Shown: positions 15,412 to 23,680 of the stretch, piece after piece
How the letters are laid out: each line of letters starts with the position of its first letter
How positions within the stretch are numbered: position 1 is the first letter of the stretch
Source of the DNA: Palleronia sp. THAF1
GTDB taxonomy: Bacteria; Pseudomonadota; Alphaproteobacteria; Rhodobacterales; Rhodobacteraceae
Direction: 5' to 3'
Assembly (NCBI RefSeq): GCF_009363795.1
Contig: NZ_CP045420.1
Location: forward strand, 2,771,001-2,835,000
Length of the DNA stretch: 64,000 bases
Translations under genes and position numbers: made by a program
Notes under the pieces: generated by a model
Databases searched by the model: none
The model's input: only the letters and a program-made list of their open reading frames with translations
Told to the model about the DNA's origin: nothing

Positions 15412-16989
15412 ATGACTTATCTGACCGCCCCAATCCGCCGCGTCGCAGTTGATCCCAACACCTGCATCATGGGCATCGGCGTGACCGCATTCACGCTGCT
15501 CTGCGTCCTATTCTGGCCCTTTGTCGCCGATGATGCCTACATCGTCGGACGCTATGCGCTGAACGCGGCGGCGGGCGACGGTCTGGTCTATAATGTCGGA
15601 GAGCGGGTGTCGGCGTTGACATCACCGCTGCACGCGCTGCTGGCCTCTGCCATAGCGCGCGCAGGCTTTCATCCTGTCGAAAGCTATCGGCTGCTGGCGC
15701 TCTGTCTGATCGTCGTCGGCTGGGCCATTGCCATCCGGCGCACCGGGATCGGCGGCACACGACTGGCGCTGTTCACCGCGCTGTCGCTCGGCTCTCCGTT
15801 TCTGGCGCTGTGGTCTGTCGGCGGTTTGGAAACCGCGATCCTTAGCCTTCTGGCAACGGTCTTCGCCGCTTGGCTGGTCGTGCTAGGCCGTGCAGGGTCC
15901 GCGCGGGATCGCGACTATCTCGCTCTGGGCGCCTTGGCAGGCATGATGTTCCTGACGCGGCACGACAGCGTCCTGATCACGGGTCCGCTCCTGCTTGCGA
16001 TACTTTGCGTGGATTACCGGCGTCCGATGCTCTGGGTCGGCGGCCTGCTGTGTGCTGCCATCGCCGGAAGCTGGCTGCTGTTCGCGTGGCTCTATTACGG
16101 GGACGTTCTGCCAACATCCTACTACATCAAGCTCGCCCATTCGAGCCGTGCCTCGATCGACAGCATCTCGGCGCTGCTGAATTTCGCCTTGCTGTCCTTC
16201 CTCGCCCCTCTGGCACTCCTGTGGCGCCCCACCCGCGACACACGCCCGAAACTGACAAGCGCGATCCAGATCGGGGGCGGCGTCGCGTTCGCCCTGTTCG
16301 TCTTCTATGCCAGCCGATCCGCCGGAGAGCACATGATGTTCGGCTACCGCATGTTCATGCCGTACCTGACGGCGGCCGCGTTGGTCGTAACATTGTCCCT
16401 GCCGAACATCCGCCGTGCCATCGTTGTCATCGTATCAGCTGTCCAAGCCGTCATGGCAGCCGTCGTTCTGACCGTCGGCGTGAACCCGGCACCACTGGCC
16501 GGTCTGCCGGGGCTGTCTGCCGCCTATGCTGAATATCAATTCGTCACGCCGCACGCGTTCGGGCAGTTTGCGAAGATGCTGGAAGCGGATGCGGAGGACA
16601 TCAAAGATCACTGGTCTGCACAAGGCATCGAAACGCAGCCAATCGCCTACTTGCGTACAGGTGGAATGGGCTATCACCTACCCCACTTCCACATTCTGGA
16701 GGCACTCGTGTCCTACAGGCACGACTGCGGCATTCTCATTCGACCGATGATAGAGGCGGCGCATTATACGCAGCAATTGGGCTTCAGCCTAACGGGCACC
16801 TTCGTTCGCGATCATACGCGCACCAGACCCGACGTGGCCGATGACGCGGCGCTTCTGTTCACCTCTACACTCGAATGGGACAGACCGGCCGAGACTGGCT
16901 ATCTCTTCGGCCCGAACCCTGCTGTGCTGGACCTTGGCGACAGCCTTGGGGCCCGATGCCATGCGCCCGAAAGACCGGCAGCGAGTTGA
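15412..16989 (+). CDS. GT-C fold membrane glycosyltransferase-like protein
   Basis: The 525-residue protein has about nine hydrophobic segments over its first 370 residues and a soluble C-terminal part. After the first helix it reads WPFVADDAYIVGRYALNAA, then GDGLVYNVGERVSALTSPLH. The Asp-Asp followed by Y-x-x-x-R-Y and the G-E-R-V-x-x-x-T-S-P-L pattern are those of polyprenyl-phosphate-sugar transferases of the GT-C type, including mycobacterial AftB-like proteins. The acceptor is unknown. ATG at 15412 is preferred over GTG 15 bases upstream because neither has a good Shine-Dalgarno sequence. No polysaccharide genes are adjacent. Confidence 0.75.
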   Translation: MTYLTAPIRRVAVDPNTCIMGIGVTAFTLLCVLFWPFVADDAYIVGRYALNAAAGDGLVYNVGERVSALTSPLHALLASAIARAGFHPVESYRLLALCLIVVGWAIAIRRTGIGGTRLALFTALSLGSPFLALWSVGGLETAILSLLATVFAAWLVVLGRAGSARDRDYLALGALAGMMFLTRHDSVLITGPLLLAILCVDYRRPMLWVGGLLCAAIAGSWLLFAWLYYGDVLPTSYYIKLAHSSRASIDSISALLNFALLSFLAPLALLWRPTRDTRPKLTSAIQIGGGVAFALFVFYASRSAGEHMMFGYRMFMPYLTAAALVVTLSLPNIRRAIVVIVSAVQAVMAAVVLTVGVNPAPLAGLPGLSAAYAEYQFVTPHAFGQFAKMLEADAEDIKDHWSAQGIETQPIAYLRTGGMGYHLPHFHILEALVSYRHDCGILIRPMIEAAHYTQQLGFSLTGTFVRDHTRTRPDVADDAALLFTSTLEWDRPAETGYLFGPNPAVLDLGDSLGARCHAPERPAAS

Positions 16990-17067
16990 TCGGATCAAGG
17001 CGCGGACACCTGGGAGCTGACGGAAACGATCCTCTCGCCTGTCGGCATCGATCCCGCTAGGACGCCG

Positions 17068-18252
17068 GTGAGCAGACGCGGAGCCTACCCAGTGCTGAAA
17101 GACCTGACCTTTCCCGCGATTTACATGGGGCTTCTCGCGGCCTTCGTGGGCTTTTCGTCGTCCTTCGCCATCGTTCTGGCCGGCCTGTCGGCCATGGGCG
17201 CGACCGAGGGCCAGGTCGCAACAGGGCTGTTCTTCGCGACGCTGGGCATGGGCATCGGCAGCATCTGGCTGGCCGCCGCCACGCGCATCCCCGCCGCCGT
17301 CGCTTGGTCCACGCCGGGAGCGGCGTTTCTGGCCTCCACCCAAGCCCTCCCCGGCGGCTTTCCCGAGGCTGTCGGCGCGCTGATCGTCTGCGCCGGACTG
17401 ATCGTTTTGACGGGCCTGATCCCCGCCTTGGGCCGCGCCGTCGCGGCCATTCCCAAGCCCATCGCGAACGCCCTTCTGGCAGGCGTGCTTCTGCCCCTTT
17501 GCCTAGCCCCCGCACAGGCAGCCGGACTGGCCCCTTGGGCGATCTTGCCGCTGGTCGGCGCCTGGATCGTCGGGCTGGCCCTTCACAGACTGGCCGCGAT
17601 GCCCGCTACGATTCTTGCACTGATCGCTGTGATCGCCTTCGGATCGGACAACGGTGCCGCCGTGCAGATGGGTGGCCTGCCCGACCTGACGCCCATCGCG
17701 CCAGTCTTCAGTCTGCAGGCCGTCATATCCATCGGGATCCCGCTATATCTGGTGACCATGGCGGGCCAGAACATCCCCGGTTTCGCGGTGCTCGACCTGC
17801 ACGGCTACACCTACGACCGCCCGCCCCTTCTGCGCCGCACCGGCATCGTCAGCGCGGCCTTCGCGCCCTTCGGGTCGATCCCGGTGAACATGTCGGCGAT
17901 CACGGCGGCCATGATGAGCGGTGAGGACGCAGGCCCCGATCCTGCGCGCCGCTACTGGGCGGCCATCACCTCTGGCGTTGCTTACGTGGTGCTCGCGGTC
18001 TTCGCCGCTCCGGTCGTGGCACTGGCCGCCGTCGCCCCCGCAGGCGTCATCACTGCCGTCGCCGGTCTGGCGCTGATCCCGGCGCTCGTGGGCGCGCTTT
18101 CAGGCGCGTTCGGAGAGGGCAAGCGGATCGAGGGCCCGGCACTGACCCTTCTGATCTCGGCCAGCGGGACGACCTTGCTGGGCATTTCCGGCGCGGTTTG
18201 GGGCGTGCTGGCGGGGCTGCTGGTGTGGGGCGTGACGGCCCGGCGGCGCTAG
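17068..18252 (+). CDS. benE: BenE family transporter (benzoate/H+ symporter-like)
   Basis: The 394-residue protein is hydrophobic throughout with 11-12 predicted helices. It carries BenE blocks: GFSSSFAIVLAGLSAMGATEGQ, AWSTPGAAFLAS, PKPIANALLAGVLLPLCLAP, YLVTMAGQNIPGFAVLDLHGY and the late FGSIPVNMSAITAAMMSGED. It would import an aromatic acid with protons at the inner membrane. The GTG at 17068 follows AGGA at a spacing of 6; a second GTG 24 bases later is possible. It overlaps the stop of the convergent pseudo-pyrC gene by 4 bases. Benzoate itself is a family-level guess. Confidence 0.87.
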   Translation: MSRRGAYPVLKDLTFPAIYMGLLAAFVGFSSSFAIVLAGLSAMGATEGQVATGLFFATLGMGIGSIWLAAATRIPAAVAWSTPGAAFLASTQALPGGFPEAVGALIVCAGLIVLTGLIPALGRAVAAIPKPIANALLAGVLLPLCLAPAQAAGLAPWAILPLVGAWIVGLALHRLAAMPATILALIAVIAFGSDNGAAVQMGGLPDLTPIAPVFSLQAVISIGIPLYLVTMAGQNIPGFAVLDLHGYTYDRPPLLRRTGIVSAAFAPFGSIPVNMSAITAAMMSGEDAGPDPARRYWAAITSGVAYVVLAVFAAPVVALAAVAPAGVITAVAGLALIPALVGALSGAFGEGKRIEGPALTLLISASGTTLLGISGAVWGVLAGLLVWGVTARRR

Positions 18253-19508
18253 GCGTCGAAGACCTGCACGCCACCGACCCAAGTGCCCAGAACCTTGCCT
18301 TCCATCCGCGCGCCGTCGAAGGGTGTGTTCTTGGATTTCGATGCCAACATCTCTCGGTCCAGCACGAAGGGGGCGTTGGCGTCGAAGAGGACCAGATCGG
18401 CGGGGGTGCCGGGGGACAGGGCGCCTGCATTCAGGCCAAGGCGTTTGGCGGGGTTCATGGACAGCGCGCGCCACAGTTGCGGCAGGGTCAGGTGGCCCGC
18501 GTGGACAAGGCGCAGGGCAGCGGGAAGCAGCGTTTCCAGGCCCACCGCGCCAGAGGCGGCTTCTTCGAACGGTAGGCGCTTGGATTCCTCGTCCTGCGGA
18601 GTGTGCATCGAGCAGATCACGTCGATCAGGCCGTTGGCGACGGCCTCGACTACGGCAAGGCGGTCATCTTCAGACCGCAGAGGCGGCTTAAGCTTGAAGA
18701 AGGACCGATAGCCGCTGACGTCGAACTCGTTCAACGTCAGGTGGTGAATTCCGACGCCCGCCGTCAGGTTCAGACCATTGCGCTTGGCGCGCTCCAGGCT
18801 GGGTAGGGCGCGGGCGGTGGTGATCTGGTCCACATGGTAGGCGGCGCCCGTCATTTCCAGCAGGGACACGTCGCGGTCCAGCACCATGCGCTCGGCCATG
18901 GGCGATACGCCTGACAGCCCGTAGAGCGACGCGAACTTGCCGCTGGTGGCCGCCGCCCCGCGCGACAGGATCGGTTCCTGAGCGTGCCCCACGACCAGTG
19001 CGCTCAGACCGGCAGCGTAGGTCAGCGCACGTTGCAGCACGCGCGTGTCGGTGACGACCCGGTCGCAATCGGTGAAGGCCACGGCACCGGCGTCTTGCAG
19101 GAAGCCGATCTCGACCATCTCGCGCCCATCGCGGCCTTTGGTCAGCGCGGCCATGTGGGCCACCCGCACCTGCGCGTCGACCTCGGCCCGGCGGGCAACG
19201 AATTCCAGCACTTCGGGCGTGTCGATCGCCGGGTCCGTATCGGGGCGCGTGACGATGGTTGTGACCCCCCCGCGCGCTGCCGCGCGCCCAGCGGATCGGA
19301 AGGATTCCTTGTGTCGCTCACCCGGCTCACTGACCTTCACGCCAAGGTCCACGATGCCCGGGGCAAGACACTTGCCGTTGCAGTCGATGGGTTGCGCGGT
19401 TTCCGAGGGCGCTTCCGCGATCCGGCCCGCGACGACGTATAGATCACCGATATCCTCGGTGCCGGTTTCGGGGTCGATCAGGCGGGCGTTGCGGAAGGTC
19501 AGGTCCAT
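18249..19508 (-). CDS. pyrC': Dihydroorotase-like protein lacking metal ligands (PyrC-prime), partner of PyrB
   Basis: The 419-residue amidohydrolase-fold protein aligns with class I dihydroorotase along its whole length (IDCNGKCLAPGIVDLG, TTIVTRPDTDPAIDTPEVLE, VGLETLLPAALRLVHAG, KSKNTPFDGARMEGKVLGT). The catalytic DxHxH is DLGVK at residues 54-58, and the usual Asp-His-Ala-Pro becomes Met-His-Thr-Pro in SMHTPQDEES. Both changes remove zinc ligands, so dihydroorotase activity is unlikely. In other bacteria such PyrC-prime proteins stabilise aspartate carbamoyltransferase as a mixed complex. pyrB lies upstream on the same strand. A true dihydroorotase should be encoded elsewhere. Confidence 0.88.
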   Translation of the reverse strand: MDLTFRNARLIDPETGTEDIGDLYVVAGRIAEAPSETAQPIDCNGKCLAPGIVDLGVKVSEPGERHKESFRSAGRAAARGGVTTIVTRPDTDPAIDTPEVLEFVARRAEVDAQVRVAHMAALTKGRDGREMVEIGFLQDAGAVAFTDCDRVVTDTRVLQRALTYAAGLSALVVGHAQEPILSRGAAATSGKFASLYGLSGVSPMAERMVLDRDVSLLEMTGAAYHVDQITTARALPSLERAKRNGLNLTAGVGIHHLTLNEFDVSGYRSFFKLKPPLRSEDDRLAVVEAVANGLIDVICSMHTPQDEESKRLPFEEAASGAVGLETLLPAALRLVHAGHLTLPQLWRALSMNPAKRLGLNAGALSPGTPADLVLFDANAPFVLDREMLASKSKNTPFDGARMEGKVLGTWVGGVQVFDA

Positions 19509-19582
19509 GGCCGAGGGCTTACGCCAAGCAAGGTTGGGCTGTCCATGGGGGCGCTGCCCCCGCCGCATCCGCGGCTCCCCCC

Positions 19583-19605
19583 AAGGTATTTGCGGAACGA
19601 TGAAG
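19583..19605 (+). repeat. Dispersed intergenic repeat, copy 1
   Basis: A copy of a short element whose best form is GTATTTTCGGAACGATGAA lies between the small membrane-protein gene (stop at 19609) and pseudo-pyrC, on the strand opposite to both genes. It matches copies 2 and 3 at nearly every position. Confidence 0.6.
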
Positions 19606-19608
19606 CGA

Positions 19609-20130
19609 TCAGATCGCGACCAGCCAGACGATCAGGGCGATCAAGAGCGCCACGAAGAGGGCGACCATCGCGACCTTGCCACTGGCCTTTCGATCCGCGC
19701 TGCCGGGCGCTGGTGCTGCGGGGGGTACGCCAGCGGCGCTGCCTTCGGCGGATGCGGCGCGCAAAGGGGTTACGGCAGGTGTCGGGCGCTCGGTACGATA
19801 AGAGCCGAGGTGCTGCAGCGGCGGCTTCGGCGACAGAGCCTTGGTCGCCGCACGCGTGCGCAGGATCAGAACCGGACCCTTGCGCCCGTTCAACCGCCCC
19901 GCGTCGCCGCGCACCGGGCCGCCTTCGACGCCCTCACCTTCGACGAGGTAGGCAGACAGGCCAAGATCACCCAGCGCAGTGGTATCCAAGGCCTCGACCC
20001 GTGTCGCGTCGATCTCTGTGCCAAGCAGATCGGCCAGCCGCGCGGGATCGTCGGCCAGTGCGGCCACCTCTGCCATGGGCAGATCGACGGCGAAGACGTG
20101 GACTGTGTCGATGGTGGTTTCGATGGTCAT
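19609..20130 (-). CDS. C-tail-anchored membrane protein of unknown function
   Basis: The 173-residue protein has a soluble N-terminal half (TVHVFAVDLPMAEVAALADD, then RVEALDTTALGDLGLSAYLV) that resembles a small alpha/beta domain, a Pro- and Ala-rich linker (about residues 115-145), and one C-terminal membrane helix, VAMVALFVALLIALIVWLV. It would be anchored in the inner membrane with its soluble part inside the cell. It sits between the broken gene coupled to pyrB (24 bases away) and pseudo-pyrC (100 bases away) on one strand, so it probably belongs to the same transcript. I do not recognise a named family. Confidence 0.72.
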   Translation of the reverse strand: MTIETTIDTVHVFAVDLPMAEVAALADDPARLADLLGTEIDATRVEALDTTALGDLGLSAYLVEGEGVEGGPVRGDAGRLNGRKGPVLILRTRAATKALSPKPPLQHLGSYRTERPTPAVTPLRAASAEGSAAGVPPAAPAPGSADRKASGKVAMVALFVALLIALIVWLVAI

Positions 20131-20154
20131 GGGCGTCCTTTCGGCTGTGCGACC

Positions 20155-20649
20155 CTAACGCGGCAAGCCGTTCGACGGGTCCTGCGCGGATCGGTGTTCG
20201 GCCAGAAGGCGGCGCAGAAGCTGCCGCGTTTGCCGCGGATCGCCAGATCCCGTGATGTGTTTGATGCTGCCGGAGTGCAGTTCGACCGCGTTAAACCGAA
20301 CCCGTTTGATCTTATGCAAGGGTGCGTGGAAACCATCCTCCCACCGGACACCATCAGACGAGATGACCCAGCGATTATCGATAGGTAACGTAATCGCCAG
20401 ACCTGACATAATCATGGCGATAAGAAGAGAAAATGCCCCCCCAATCAGCAGCTAACCAACAATACCTATGGGCGAATCCCGCATCAAGCTCGGCATGCCC
20501 TTTGCGACCCAGAACAAGATTGGAAAAGTGAGGATAATCACAACAGGAAGGGCGTGATTGAGCACCTTGCGCCACGCAGGCAGGTTTCGCCTATCGCCAG
20601 CAGCGAGCACATCCGGCGCATCATCCGGCAGCCACACGGGCCTCTCCAT
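20155..20649 (-). pseudogene. Membrane protein gene broken by an in-frame TAG, coupled to pyrB
   Basis: The ATG at 20649 shares its first base with the pyrB stop (TGATG). The frame gives [14 protein letters not shown], a hydrophobic helix (ALPVVIILTFPILFWVAKG) and stops at a TAG at 20452-20454 after 65 codons. Without a frame change the same reading frame continues for 98 codons: a second helix (LLIGGAFSLLIAMIMSGLAI), then RWVISSDGVRWEDGFHAPLH and a basic end, to a TAG at 20155. Two helices followed by a small beta-rich domain make one coherent protein, so I read it as a single gene with a nonsense codon. An internal ATG at 20415 could restart translation. A sequencing substitution is the other explanation. 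Confidence 0.68.
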
Positions 20650-21590
20650 CACGCCGCGCGCCGGTCCCGTAGCCGCTGCGCCAGCAGGTCCATGCAGGCC
20701 ATGCGCACGGCGACACCCATCTCGACCTGCTCTTGGATGACCGAGCGGTTGATGTCGTCGGCTATGGTCCCGTCGATCTCGACCCCGCGATTCATGGGGC
20801 CGGGGTGCATGACGATGGCGTCGGGCGCGGCGTGCGACAATTTTTCGGCGTCCAGACCGTAGCGGTGGAAATATTCGCGCTCGGACGGGATGAAACCGCC
20901 GTCCATCCGCTCTTTCTGCAGCCGCAGCATCATCACGACATCGGCGTCCTTCAGGCCCGCCTTCATGTCGTGATGCACCTCGACACCCCAATCCGCTGCG
21001 CCCGAGGGCATCAGCGTGGGCGGGCCGACCAGTCGGATGCGACTTTCCATCTTGCCCAACAGCCAGATGTTCGAGCGTGCCACCCGGGAATGCGCGATGT
21101 CGCCGCAAATGGCGACCGTCAGGCGATGCAGGCGGCCCTTGGCGCGGCGGATCGTCAGCGCGTCCAGCAGCGCCTGCGTGGGGTGTTCGTGCCGCCCGTC
21201 GCCCGCGTTCAGCACGGCAGCGTTCACCTTCTGCGCCAGAAGGTCCACGGCGCCGGAATGCGGATGGCGCACGACCAGCAGATCGGGGTGCATCGCGTTC
21301 AGCGTCAGGGCGGTGTCGATCAGCGTCTCGCCCTTCTTCACGCTGGAAGTCTGCATCGCCATGTTCATCACGTCCGCACCGAGCCGCAGGCCCGCGATTT
21401 CGAAACTCGCCTGCGTGCGGGTGGAGTTTTCGAAGAACATGTTGATCTGCGTCAGGCCCTTTAGCGCCTGACCGTGCTTTTCCGCGCCACGGTTCAGGTC
21501 GACGTAGGTGTCGGCCAGGTCGAGGATCTCGGTGATCTCGGACGGCGACAGGGGCTCTATGCCCAACAGATGATCATGACGAAACGACAT
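20649..21590 (-). CDS. pyrB: Aspartate carbamoyltransferase, catalytic chain
   Basis: This enzyme joins carbamoyl phosphate and aspartate in pyrimidine synthesis. The 313-residue protein has the carbamoyl-phosphate site [14 protein letters not shown] (Ser-Thr-Arg-Thr at residues 56-59), [29 protein letters not shown] and [13 protein letters not shown], all as expected for the catalytic chain. No regulatory pyrI is present; instead the operon carries the PyrC-prime protein. The stop TGA overlaps the ATG of the interrupted membrane-protein gene. It is the first gene of the minus-strand group; the divergent lysozyme-like gene starts 70 bases away. Confidence 0.96.
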   Translation of the reverse strand: MSFRHDHLLGIEPLSPSEITEILDLADTYVDLNRGAEKHGQALKGLTQINMFFENSTRTQASFEIAGLRLGADVMNMAMQTSSVKKGETLIDTALTLNAMHPDLLVVRHPHSGAVDLLAQKVNAAVLNAGDGRHEHPTQALLDALTIRRAKGRLHRLTVAICGDIAHSRVARSNIWLLGKMESRIRLVGPPTLMPSGAADWGVEVHHDMKAGLKDADVVMMLRLQKERMDGGFIPSEREYFHRYGLDAEKLSHAAPDAIVMHPGPMNRGVEIDGTIADDINRSVIQEQVEMGVAVRMACMDLLAQRLRDRRAA

Positions 21591-21659
21591 GGGCGCAGAT
21601 AGCGCCCGAAACGGGCTGGCGGCAACGGTTTGGCAATAAATTTATGTCAGCTTGCCCGC

Positions 21660-22430
21660 ATGGCAGTCTTATTCGTCCGCATTCTCAGTCTTTTCTTCAT
21701 CGGGTTCGGCGCGGCCGTGGCGCAAGGCGTGTCCCTGCGGGATGGCCCGATGGTGGCGTCGCCGTCTGCGTTCATCGTCTTGGACGCGCCGCCTGTCGCC
21801 GTGCGCGCGTCCTACCCCCAGGACGATCCCGCGCCATCCAGGTCAGAGGGTAGCCTGTTTGCAGGAAGGGCCGCAGGCACGCTGTTTGATGCCACCCCCC
21901 GCCCGGCGCCGCATCCCGCGCTGGTTCGGCGGGCGCCGCTGCGCGACAGCAGGGACGACCGTGCTGCGATCCTTGATCTCATCGCCCGCGCCGAAGCGGG
22001 GAAGGCCGGGTATGACGCCGTGCAGCTTAGCGCGCGGATCAAGCCACCGCGCAAACCGACGCAAATGACTCTTGCGGAAATCGACGCCTGGACCCGAGCG
22101 ACCCCCGGCCAGCACCACGCCATCGGGCGCTACCAGTTCATTCCGAAGACCCTGCGGCGGCTAGTGAAACAGATCGGCGCGCCCCCGCAATCGCGCTTCA
22201 CCCCCGAATTACAAGACAAGCTGGCCCATGTGCTGCTACGCGATGCCGGATACGCCGAATTGCGGATTGGCGCGATGGACCGGATCACCTTCATGCGCAA
22301 CCTTGCGAAGATCTGGGCTGGGCTGCCAACGCCATCGGGCCGGTCATACTATCACGGGCACGCGGGCAATCGCGCCACGATCACGTGGGGAGAGTTCGAT
22401 ACAGAGATGAAGCGCATCCTGCCGGGCTGA
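21660..22430 (+). CDS. Exported lysozyme-like (phage-type muramidase fold) protein
   Basis: The 256-residue protein begins with a signal peptide (MAVLFVRILSLFFIGFGAAVA). A Pro-rich stretch follows to about residue 90. The C-terminal domain has ILDLIARAEAGKAGYDAV with a Glu placed like the catalytic Glu of lysozyme folds, MTLAEIDAWTRATPGQHHAIG and RYQFIPKTLRRLVKQIG, typical of phage-type lysozyme-like domains. It would act on peptidoglycan in the periplasm. It is a chromosomal single gene with no holin or phage neighbours, so a role in cell-wall remodelling or insertion of envelope machinery is more likely than lysis. Confidence 0.8.
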   Translation: MAVLFVRILSLFFIGFGAAVAQGVSLRDGPMVASPSAFIVLDAPPVAVRASYPQDDPAPSRSEGSLFAGRAAGTLFDATPRPAPHPALVRRAPLRDSRDDRAAILDLIARAEAGKAGYDAVQLSARIKPPRKPTQMTLAEIDAWTRATPGQHHAIGRYQFIPKTLRRLVKQIGAPPQSRFTPELQDKLAHVLLRDAGYAELRIGAMDRITFMRNLAKIWAGLPTPSGRSYYHGHAGNRATITWGEFDTEMKRILPG

Positions 22431-22483
22431 GAAGCCGGGGCCGTCGGGGCTTGCGAATGCATGCGCAGCATTCTATCCCTGCC

Positions 22484-22509
22484 CGCAACTCAAACGACAT
22501 AAAGTTGCG
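22484..22509. promoter_or_regulatory. Inverted repeat just upstream of mcl1
   Basis: CGCAACT (22484-22490) and AGTTGCG (22503-22509) form a 7-base-pair inverted repeat with a 12-base spacer, ending 9 bases before the mcl1 ATG and next to its likely ribosome binding site. It could be an operator or a 5-prime hairpin affecting translation. It may also be chance. Confidence 0.3.
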
Positions 22510-22518
22510 AGGCCGCGC

Positions 22519-23481
22519 ATGTCCTTCCGTATCCAGCCCACACCTCCGGCCCGCCCGAACCGTTGCCAACTGTTCGGTCCTGGCTCTCGCCCTTCGATCT
22601 TCGAAAAGATGGCCGGCAGCGATGCCGACGTCATCAACCTCGACCTCGAAGATTCAGTCAGCCCGGACGACAAGCCGGAAGCGCGGCGGAACATCATCCA
22701 GGCCATCGGTGATATCGACTGGGGCGACAAGCATCTGAGCGTGCGGATCAACGGTCTGGATACGCCTTACTGGTATCGCGATGTGGTCGACCTGCTGGAA
22801 CAGGCGGGCGACCGGATCGACCAGATCATGATCCCCAAGGTCGGAAACGCAGGCGACTTGTATGCCGTCGATGCGCTGGTGACCGCCATCGAAAGTGCCA
22901 AGGGCCGCACCAAGCCCATCGCCTTCGAAGTCATCATCGAGACCGCCGCCGGGCTGACCCATGTGAACGAGATCGCCGCCGCCACGCCGCGCCTGCAAGC
23001 GATGAGCCTTGGCGCCGCGGACTACGCAGCCTCGATGGGCATGGCGACCACGGGCATCGGTGGCACACAGGAAAATTACTACATGCTGCACGACGGCCAA
23101 AAGCACTGGTCCGACCCCTGGCACTGGGTGCAGACCGCCATCGTCGCTGCCTGCCGCACCCACGGCATCCTGCCGGTCGACGGCCCGTTCGGCGACTTCT
23201 CGGACGATGAAGGCTACCGCGCGCAAGCGCTACGGTCAGCGACCCTGGGCATGGTCGGCAAATGGGCGATCCACCCCAAGCAGGTGGCGCTGGCGAACGA
23301 AGTCTTCACCCCATCGGATGACGCCGTGGCCGAGGCGCAAGAAATCCTGGACGCCATGGAAGAGGCCAAGCGCACCGGGCAAGGCGCCGCCGTGTATAAA
23401 GGGCGGCTGGTCGATCTCGCCTCGATCCGGCAAGCGGAAGTAATCGTGAAACAGTCAGAAATGATCGCGCGTCGGTCGTGA
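22519..23481 (+). CDS. mcl1: L-malyl-CoA/beta-methylmalyl-CoA lyase
   Basis: The 320-residue protein is close throughout to Rhodobacter Mcl1: RPNRCQLFGPGSRPSIFEKM, ADVINLDLEDSVSPDDKPEA, FEVIIETAAGLTHVNEIA, GIGGTQENYYMLHDGQKH and GMVGKWAIHPKQVALANEVF. The enzyme cleaves malyl-CoA to acetyl-CoA and glyoxylate and beta-methylmalyl-CoA to propionyl-CoA and glyoxylate, in the ethylmalonyl-CoA pathway. Glu and Asp of NLDLEDSV and the Glu of FEVIIE are the expected Mg ligands. This suggests that the organism can use the ethylmalonyl-CoA pathway for C2 assimilation or a related route. A hairpin terminator follows. Confidence 0.95.
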   Translation: MSFRIQPTPPARPNRCQLFGPGSRPSIFEKMAGSDADVINLDLEDSVSPDDKPEARRNIIQAIGDIDWGDKHLSVRINGLDTPYWYRDVVDLLEQAGDRIDQIMIPKVGNAGDLYAVDALVTAIESAKGRTKPIAFEVIIETAAGLTHVNEIAAATPRLQAMSLGAADYAASMGMATTGIGGTQENYYMLHDGQKHWSDPWHWVQTAIVAACRTHGILPVDGPFGDFSDDEGYRAQALRSATLGMVGKWAIHPKQVALANEVFTPSDDAVAEAQEILDAMEEAKRTGQGAAVYKGRLVDLASIRQAEVIVKQSEMIARRS

Positions 23482-23503
23482 TCGGTCGCCAAGTCCCGCC
23501 ACC

Positions 23504-23539
23504 GCGGGCCGCCCAGCAATGGGTCAAGGGGCGGCCCGC
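23504..23539 (+). terminator. Hairpin terminator after mcl1
   Basis: An 11-base-pair perfect stem, GCGGGCCGCCC (23504-23514) and GGGCGGCCCGC (23529-23539), with a 14-base loop starts 23 bases after the mcl1 stop. It has no T-run. The rest of the 199-base gap before accA shows no gene. Confidence 0.55.
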
Positions 23540-23680
23540 ATCCTAAGATGCACGCGTACCGCACTACCCCTCCATCGAGGCAGATGTCGTCCGGCGCACC
23601 CCAAAGCGACCCGGCAAAAAGCCTTTCAACTTGATCCCCGCCCCATCGCGCGCCATTTGACCCCCTGAAGGGGAGACCGA

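Noticed and set aside
20436-20442. Seven-C run as the cause of the broken gene by frameshift
   Set aside because: Both halves on either side of the TAG and the C-run are in one frame, so an insertion or deletion is not needed; only a base substitution explains the stop.
21660-22430. Lysozyme-like gene as a phage lysis gene
   Set aside because: It has a normal signal peptide and chromosomal neighbours with no holin or spanin genes.
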